From: Antedon mediterranea
Taxonomy: Eukaryota > Echinodermata > Crinoidea > Comatulida > Antedonidae
DNA: 64,000 bases
NCBI RefSeq assembly: GCF_964355755.1
Contig: NC_092677.1
Span: 8,373,001-8,437,000, forward strand
Reading direction: 5' to 3'
This document shows, piece after piece, positions 57,001 to 64,000 of the stretch (positions are counted from its first letter, which is position 1; each line of letters begins with the position of its first letter). A model generated the notes under the pieces. The model saw only the letters and a list, made by a program, of their open reading frames with translations. It ran no database searches and was not told where the DNA came from. A program made the position numbers and the translations under genes.

Positions 57001-60000
57001 CATTTAACTTCAATATTGTGGCCACATGGAGAAAACAATTTCTTGACAATGTTCAAACATTTTAATGTACATTTTTCATAGCAAATTTCTTTGCATTCGT
57101 GCCCACACTTCAATAACCTTTCGCATGGGTTAGTGCAGTCTGCGGGTGTTTCCAATCTACAGCACTGTATCTTAATCTCATGCGTACATTTTAATGATTT
57201 ACTAACTAGGACTTCACATGGCAAACACTTTTCTAAACACTTCAAATCACACGACTGATGACCCCGAGTGCACACTCTACGGCATTTCTTCTTGCATTCA
57301 TATTTTGATGTGCATGACTCAAAGCATAATTTGTTGCATTTATGCCCACACTTCAATAACCTTTTGCATGGGTTGGTGCATTGTAACGGCCATTCAAATT
57401 TATAGCACTGTATCTCAAACATATGTAGACACACTAATACCTTCCTAACCATGAATCCACACGGCAAGCACGGTTCAAAACACTTTCGATGACATATATG
57501 ACCGCGTCTGCACAATCTAACACATTTTTCCTTGCATGTATATTTATCATGATTTGGATCACGAGGGTGGCAAAAAAATGGACACACATGTCCGCAGTTT
57601 AGGCGGGTTTCACACATCAACATACATCCTCCTTCTGGATATTGTTTAAATTCTTCAGCTGTAGATATTTTAACTTTCGTTGTCGGATGGTTTTGACAGT
57701 ACAACTCAATGTATCTTCCTACACATTTTGACGATTGCATGTCATTTACTATCTTCATCCAAAGGTCATTGTTTTCAGCTAAAAGTTTGAAGTTTCCAAT
57801 ACAGAACATACCCTTTTTGCCTCTTGATAATGCTACGCACATTCTGTTCGAAACTTTTAGAAACCCTATATTTCCAGCCTCGTTACTTCTTACTAAAGAC
57901 AGCAAAATGATTTCATTCTCCTCACCTTGATAGTTATCTACGACGCTTACATACACACCACGCAGGCAACCATACTCCTGTTTTTTAAGTAGTCGTTTTA
58001 TATTAAGCACCTGGCCAGTATATGTCGTCAAAATGGTGATACTAGAAGCATCGTATCCTTGTTGGTAAAGATACTTAGCAAATGCTAAACAATACTTAGC
58101 TTCGTGAGCATTCGACTTGCTTAATAGATCCTCAACGGATTCTTCTTGAATATCGTGGTTAATAAAGAACAGGTTATGAGCTACACCTTTAACGTTATCA
58201 AACTCTTTTACTGACTCGTCGTCGAGGAGATGACTGTAAAAGTGTTTCCTCATGATTTGTGACATTTCTGGTCGCATTCGGTGTTGTGACGACAATTTCT
58301 GACAAGGAACACCATTGGTAATCATTCGTTCAAACAGGGATGTGTCAAGATTGAATTTGGTGGCAAGTTTGTATACTGTAGGATTTGGCTTTAATTGCTG
58401 ATGGTCTCCAATTAGAATTAGATGTTCGCATTGTTTCGTTAGGCTTGTTACAATGTGTGCTTCCAATATTTCTGCTGCCTCTTCAACAACAACTATTCTT
58501 GGTCGTATTCCATTTAGTAACTCCTTATTCATAGCAGCACCAGTAGTTGTCATACCTATTACACTAGCTTCTCTTAGTACTTCACAATTAGCTCCATAAT
58601 CTTTTTGTTTAATGCTATTCTTTACGACTTCAGCATACGCTTTCTGCTGGTCAAACAATACTTGTCGTAACTGGCATTTGTATTTTGTTATCCAGTATCG
58701 GTACAAACGCCATTTATCTTGTGTTGATAACGTTCGAATGTTGACCCTGTCTGCTTCTTGTTCCCTCATTTCATCATCAATAACTGACAATTGTTTTAGA
58801 ACTGCAGCCCGGTGCCTTTTCAATGGTGAATCTTTACATATCATTTTCGGATCGTAGGCGAGCTTAGAATAAAGTGCAGTAATTGTCATTTCTTTCTTTG
58901 ATTCATAATCTTGTTTTGCTTTGACGTCATTACAGTCACGTTGATCTAATATCATGTCAAGTTCAGTCTTAATATTAGCATTATCTTCTTCCTCAGTGTC
59001 TTCTTCATTATTCATGACGTTGTTGACATCTTCATTTTCATCAGAAGTAGAAAGAAGACCTAGCCACGTAGGCAAAGTTGAACGTTTTTCTTCTAATCCA
59101 TATTCCTCTCTCGAGTCTCTCAGACATTTAAAATGATGAGCACTGATAATAGTTTCTAAAGCAAATTCATTGATAATATACTTGTCGTAAAATTTAATCA
59201 ATTCTTAAGCTTGTATCATCCGAGTGATTATAGAATCTGTAAGTTCTTTCATTCTATACAATTGTTTTCTTTTCCCTTTTTTTTTCTTTGCTAATTCTTT
59301 CAAATTGTATGATGCAAGTCTTTCGCTTTTCGACCTTCCGCCAATTCTGACCAAATTATGACAAAAGCTGAGTATTCCTTCAAGAAATTGGTCCAATGCA
59401 TGATTTGTATAGCATATCACCATTACCATATTATTAGCAGTGTCTTCGTTAGCCTTTGTGGCCCAGCGAATTCTGTTAACCAGAAGAGTTTCAACGATTT
59501 TTAATCCGATGTAAGTTTTTCCAGTTCCCGGTGGCCCCTGAATGACTGCAAGTTCCTTAGTTAAGGCTGATTTTACAGCGGTAATCTGTGATTCATCAAG
59601 TGCTAATTTGTCTTTTTCTGGCCAGCCGTTTTCATCTAGAATGTCTATCATGGGGCTACGAATAACATGCTTTACCTGAACTTTGAAAAGTGGGTGTATA
59701 TCGTACATCATTCTGGGTGTGTTACGAAGATACTTTGGTCTTTCTATGTAATGCGAGGCCCGAATAATATAATTATCCATAGGTAGGTTGTTTTCGTCAT
59801 TAAACTGCTGAAGAACGTGCAAAACAGGCCTGTAACTCTCAAAAAATGCTGTGGACTCTACCATGGCATAGAGAGGTGCTATCTCCATATTATCAGTGTT
59901 GTGGAATTTAATGTCAACACGGCCTTGGCGTAATAACAATTCATCTCTATTGCTAACGGTACCAAATAAAAGAGTTTGAAAATTGTCATAAGATAAGCAA

Positions 60001-62208
60001 ACAAGGGAGCCATAAATCAACCGTTTAGTGTTTTGCCACCGTACGTTGTTTAGATTGCAGAGACTAAAGTGTACGCGATGGAGAACCCCATCCTTTGTGT
60101 GGGAAAATACTGGATGTTCAATTTTCACATCATAATACAAACGAACATCTGTATTTCTCTTTCTTTGATTTCGTGGATTTGCTAGATTATGGAGATGTGT
60201 TTGAATTCCCTCACGTAATGGACAAATGAAATCCTCACGTAGTAATCTGAATTGTACATCAAGGTAATGATATTGACTTGCGTAGATTCCTTTAATTTTA
60301 TTTGGACGAAGGAATGGTAGCTCCATGGAATGGAGATCTTCTGAGCTTGGTAATATTGGAATATCTCTATAGTCATCAGGTGGTGGTCCGTCAGATATTC
60401 CATCTCTTTTTGCAGATTCAAGTTGTCTCTTCTTCTTCTCTGCTGCTTCAAATTCTAGAATATATTTGTCTGTTTTCTTTTTAAAACGTGCTACATTTAT
60501 AAGATCATCTTGTGACAACTTCCGTTTTCCAAATAATTCCTTACTTTTAACATCAAGCAAAGTTGTAATCAAGGCAACATCATTCACTTCTCTAATTTCA
60601 GAAACTAACCCATTCATAAACTTCCATAAATTTGTTTTTATCTCATTTTCATTATCATTACCATCTCCTAAATGAGTTACATATGGAATTAGAACTGTCT
60701 TTAAAAATTGACTTGATTTTATGATATCTACCAGTTTTTTTCTGCTGTTAGATAATTCACACTTAAATATTATTACGTACACTTGCATGATGACTTCGAC
60801 ATCATTATCACTCATTTTCTCTTTTTTTAGCAGTTCGTTGATGCTGTCGGCCCAACCAGATAAAGACTTCATCGGATCAGATGTGTGTAATATACTCTTT
60901 AGATCTCCAATATTAACTGAAAAAGCATATTTTAGTATGTTATTGAATGTAATTTAACCTTTAATAATACTGTAACTATTATTATCAATTTCCAACTCGC
61001 CTTTTATTTTTGTACTATTCTATATTAGTTGACAACAATTATTACAGGGCCAAAATAAAAAACCATTTTTTTGAAACACGATTTCTTTTTAATTCTCATA
61101 TATTCTATCATAGGAGCCCAATACAAAATATCTGTCGTTATATAGTAACAAGTGGTGGGATGAACGGCTTCTGAATTTTGTTTATACAATATCTATCTTA
61201 TTCGATATCTGGTATTTGTTTCAGATTCTGAAAAACAAAATAAAAAATGTACTTACATGCTATACCTTGACGTCTCTTGTTTACTGTGTAACTAGGAAGA
61301 TGTGTAGAATGAAAGGTACCATTTCTAATTACAGGAGATAAGTTAAGATAACTCTTTAGATTTCTACCAGACTATGTTAGTGTCATTTTACGTACTGTCT
61401 ACATAACATTATGTTGTAATTAACAACATTAATAATAATAAAATTGGTGATGATGGTGATATAGTGGTGGTGATAAGGAGGGGAACAGAAGAAGAAATTG
61501 ATGCTGGTACGGTTATTTGCTGTTATTTAGTACATATACCTACCCTTGTGTTTCCTTTTCACCCCCTCTGCCTCTGAAAGTTTTATTTTGTCTTCCATGA
61601 GTTGTAGAGGCTTTCCTGACGTTAACGTGCTCTGTTTGTCTTCCAACGGGATGTTGTAAAAGAGGCGGCTTGTACGTTTGTTGAGGGGTATTTCGTATTC
61701 TAATACGAGCATCTAAGCAACTATCATCGTCCGTTGTTTCATATCTTAAGTGGTGATATTGCTGAAGTGTAGGCCTATCTATAAAGTCTCGTGCTTGTCT
61801 TCCAACGGGATCTTGTAAAAGAGGCGGCTTGTACGTTTGTTGATGGGTGTTTCGTATCCTACCACGAGGATCTAAGCAGCTATCATCGTCCGGTGTATTA
61901 TATCTTAAGTGGGGATATTGGTGAAGTGTAGGCCCATCTTTAAAATGTCGTGCTTGTCTTCCAACGGGATCTTGTAAAAGAGGCGGCTTGTATGTTTGTT
62001 GATGGGTATTTCGTATCCTACCACGAGGATCTAAGCAGCTATCATCGTCCGGTGTATTATATCTTAAGTGGGGATATTGGTGAAGTGTAGGCCCATCTTT
62101 AAAATGTCGTGTTTGTCTTGCAACGGGATCTTGTAAAAGAGGAGGCCTTCTTACAGGCAGCTGATGATGGTGATGTCGCCGGGGATCTTTAGGTCTGGCA
62201 CCTCTCAT
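54024..62208 (-). CDS. ZNFX1: ZNFX1-like copy C, NFX1-type zinc-finger SF1 helicase with one in-frame stop
   Basis: Exon 1 62208-61544, exon 2 61324-61257 (68 nt), exon 3 60916-54024. Phases agree, for about 2,540 codons against roughly 1,900 in vertebrates. The frame is unbroken except for TAA at 59205-59207 (codon 815), where copy B has Glu. Order: MRGARPKDPRRHHHHQ, four 53-aa repeat units; helical region; FLRPNKIKGIYAS; Walker A GPPGTGKT (59514-59537); TAA; VVVEEAAE, GDHQQLKP, SQHRMRP, YQGEENEIILLSLVRSN, VALSRGKKG; about 20 CGH-type NFX1 fingers; MDAYMDKDEG..CPVC; coiled segment; degenerate RZ finger; Lys/Arg tail; Gly/Arg-rich end. The stop separates Walker A from motif II, so neither part alone is a helicase. 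It is either a very young pseudogene, a readthrough gene or an assembly artefact. Copy A has the same stop. Confidence 0.8.
54035..54225 (-). repeat. GGA-rich microsatellite read as Gly/Arg-rich (RGG-like) tail in copy C
   Basis: On the coding strand an AGGAGGAGG/GAAGAGG tract is read as runs of Gly with interspersed Arg (GGGGRGG, RGRGRGGGRG) to the stop at 54024. Another frame of the same DNA gives a long Glu run, which is how copy B reads its homologous tract. Confidence 0.9.
61687..62175 (-). repeat. 159-bp (53-aa) tandem repeat array in copy C exon 1
   Basis: Same unit as in copy A but about three units, two fewer, so exon 1 is 665 nt here and 983 nt in A. Confidence 0.93.
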
Positions 62209-64000
62209 TGCTAATTATCTATTTAGTAAAAAATTGTTTTTCTTTAAAATGCTTTATTTTTATTAAAATCTCCGTAAGTTTGTGATTTTTTTTAGTCTAC
62301 TATTAAAATAAATAATGGTATGAAATAATAGTGACGTTGCATAATGTCGTAACATCACTGTCTGAAATTCTATTCTGCTGCAAAATTATGCTTAACCTAC
62401 TTTCAATACTGCAACACAGAGCATAGAAAAAATGATTGTCTGAGTTACAAGATATTCTCCTACATATGAGGTATGTATATCAGTTTACACACCAATAGGC
62501 TGCGCGTACATACAATGGGATAATTAGGCTATACATAACAACTAACAGATTAATAGTTAGAGATACCATAATTTGTTTGATATGTATGATGTTCGTTTTC
62601 TAAAAAGAGTGACGTCGTTTACGGTGTGTGCTGAATTATAACGAGGGCGAGGCATAATGAAAATGTGTGTGAAGCATGATTTTACCATTCAAAGTACAGG
62701 GCATCACTTTATTATTTTTGAAATGTATGTAACGTAGACGTTCCAAGCCTGCCTCGCTCTTTTCAATACTTTTTTCTTTTCATGTATAGTGGCCCTTTTT
62801 GGGGAAATTCCGTTATTTTTCACCCGGTAAAATGTAGGCCTACGCATCATATCCGTGCCATGTAACATATTTTACTGTTATTCAATAGGGTAAATGCATA
62901 AGAATTCTATACTTATTTAAGCTGAACAACTTCTGCAGATAAAGGTATACGATGCTGACCCAAGTTACAACACTTTCTGTTTACCTTTAAGTTTTAGAGA
63001 AAGTCTCTGGAACAAATGTGGCTCAAGGAAATAAGAGGACCGTTTGATGCCGATAATAATAACTTCCTGAATATGAAATGACATGTGCAAAACATGATTG
63101 TTTAGTACAGCCTATCAATTACCGTTCGTTCAGAACAATGTTTACACTTGACGTCTGACATGTCTATAATAAGTCGTCCCTCAAATACTTTACTTACACA
63201 TATTATATTTTTTAACTTTCATATTGACCTTCCGTTTTTCGGTATGTGCCTTTCTGTCAAATGTGCCTATATATACTTATTGGTCCTTGGTTCTGTTCAT
63301 GACATTCATTAAATTGACGTCTATTGTAGGCCTATTCACAAGTCATAATAATATAAAATATCTGTAATATTATCTTCTGTATAATACTTACCATTTATAT
63401 TATGTATATGCTATTTTGTCTGCTTTAATAGTACGAAAATACTGTATTAACTACACCTTTAATAACATAATCCCAGACACTATTAAGATAGCATCCTCGG
63501 GAAATTCCAACATACTGTACGTGTACAATCATGTGATTTAGTGAGTCATATGCAATTTTTTCTTAGAGGATATTGATGAGTAACAAACCAAAATAACTAT
63601 AATAAATAGAATGATTTAAAACATAAATATTTCAAGGCCAATCGACAGTTAGTATTGATTATAATGATTTGAAATAAAATCATTTAAATTATATTTAGAC
63701 TGCGCAGAATTAGTATTTTTGTATAGTCAGTCTTAAAGATGTATTGTCCCCCAAAAACATGGGAAATGAAGATTAATTAAATCAGACTTTGAATATGTTA
63801 TTTTGTAGTTTTAATAAAGTTAATCACTTCCGTAGAAAAAAAACAAAAACAAATTATGTTTTCACTTATAAAATAACAAAATAAATGGTTAAAGTGGGGT
63901 TCCGGGTTTAAAATGAATAGTAAAAAATGTAAAATATATTTGTTTGTCTCTTGAACGGTAAAAGTTTCAATTTATATAAGCGCCCAGTAAAGCAGAACGA
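62209..64000. other. Upstream region of copy C
   Basis: No gene supported. To 63892 it matches the sequence upstream of copy A. It includes a truncated MITE from 63737 (AGATGTATTGTCCC, TTAA at 63733-63736). Confidence 0.6.
63737..63892. mobile_element. Truncated TTAA-flanked MITE
   Basis: The left end and about 155 bp match 32962-33115. The right half is missing and is replaced by unrelated DNA at the duplication breakpoint. Confidence 0.75.

Larger units (their letters stand above)
57640..63892. repeat. Segmental duplication, copy 2 (pairs with 26530-33110)
   Basis: See copy 1. Here it carries the 5' half of copy C exon 3, both introns, exons 1-2 and about 1.68 kb upstream. Similarity ends at 63892 inside the MITE, where unrelated sequence (GTGGGGTTCCGGG) begins. 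Confidence 0.9.

Overview
The window is AT-rich eukaryotic DNA with multi-exon genes, GT-AG introns, and many small transposon relics. The frequent AGGCCTA motif, a foldback transposon resembling sea-urchin TU elements, and tandem ZNFX1-like genes all suggest an echinoderm or a closely related marine deuterostome. This is an inference, because no species-specific gene is present.

Layout. (1) 3-7694, plus strand: the 3' part of a gene for a very Thr-rich, mucin-like secreted or surface protein, followed by five small Cys-rich exons (EGF-like and ShK-like), all in phase 1. (2) 9305-17474, plus strand: a complete 13-exon RSPRY1 orthologue (SPRY plus RING). (3) 20817-21817, plus strand: a 4-exon CENPV/GFA-type zinc protein. 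(4) 22954-62208, minus strand: three tandem ZNFX1-like genes (NFX1-type zinc-finger SF1 helicases). All three share one structure: an Arg/His-rich exon 1, a 68-nt exon 2 and a giant exon 3. Copy A (22954-31429) is a multiply broken pseudogene. Copy B (36775-46582) is cut near its 3' end by a retroposed poly(A) insertion. Copy C (54024-62208) is open except for one in-frame TAA, which A shares.

The 5' halves of A and C, with about 1.7-1.9 kb of upstream DNA, are almost identical. The 3' half of A resembles B instead, so A is a mosaic. Spacers hold MITE-like elements, a foldback transposon with 8-bp target-site duplications, a LINE reverse-transcriptase remnant, a decayed CENPV exon copy, minisatellites and microsatellites.

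The genes are not an operon. RSPRY1 and the CENPV-like gene are single housekeeping-type genes. The ZNFX1 cluster is a lineage-specific expansion of a family known in RNA surveillance and antiviral sensing. I found no wholly new system. The most unusual items are the shared stop codon in A and C, the frame-switched tails of B and C (Glu-rich versus Gly/Arg-rich), loss of zinc ligands in the RZ finger, the expanding N-terminal repeat array, and the TU-like foldback element.
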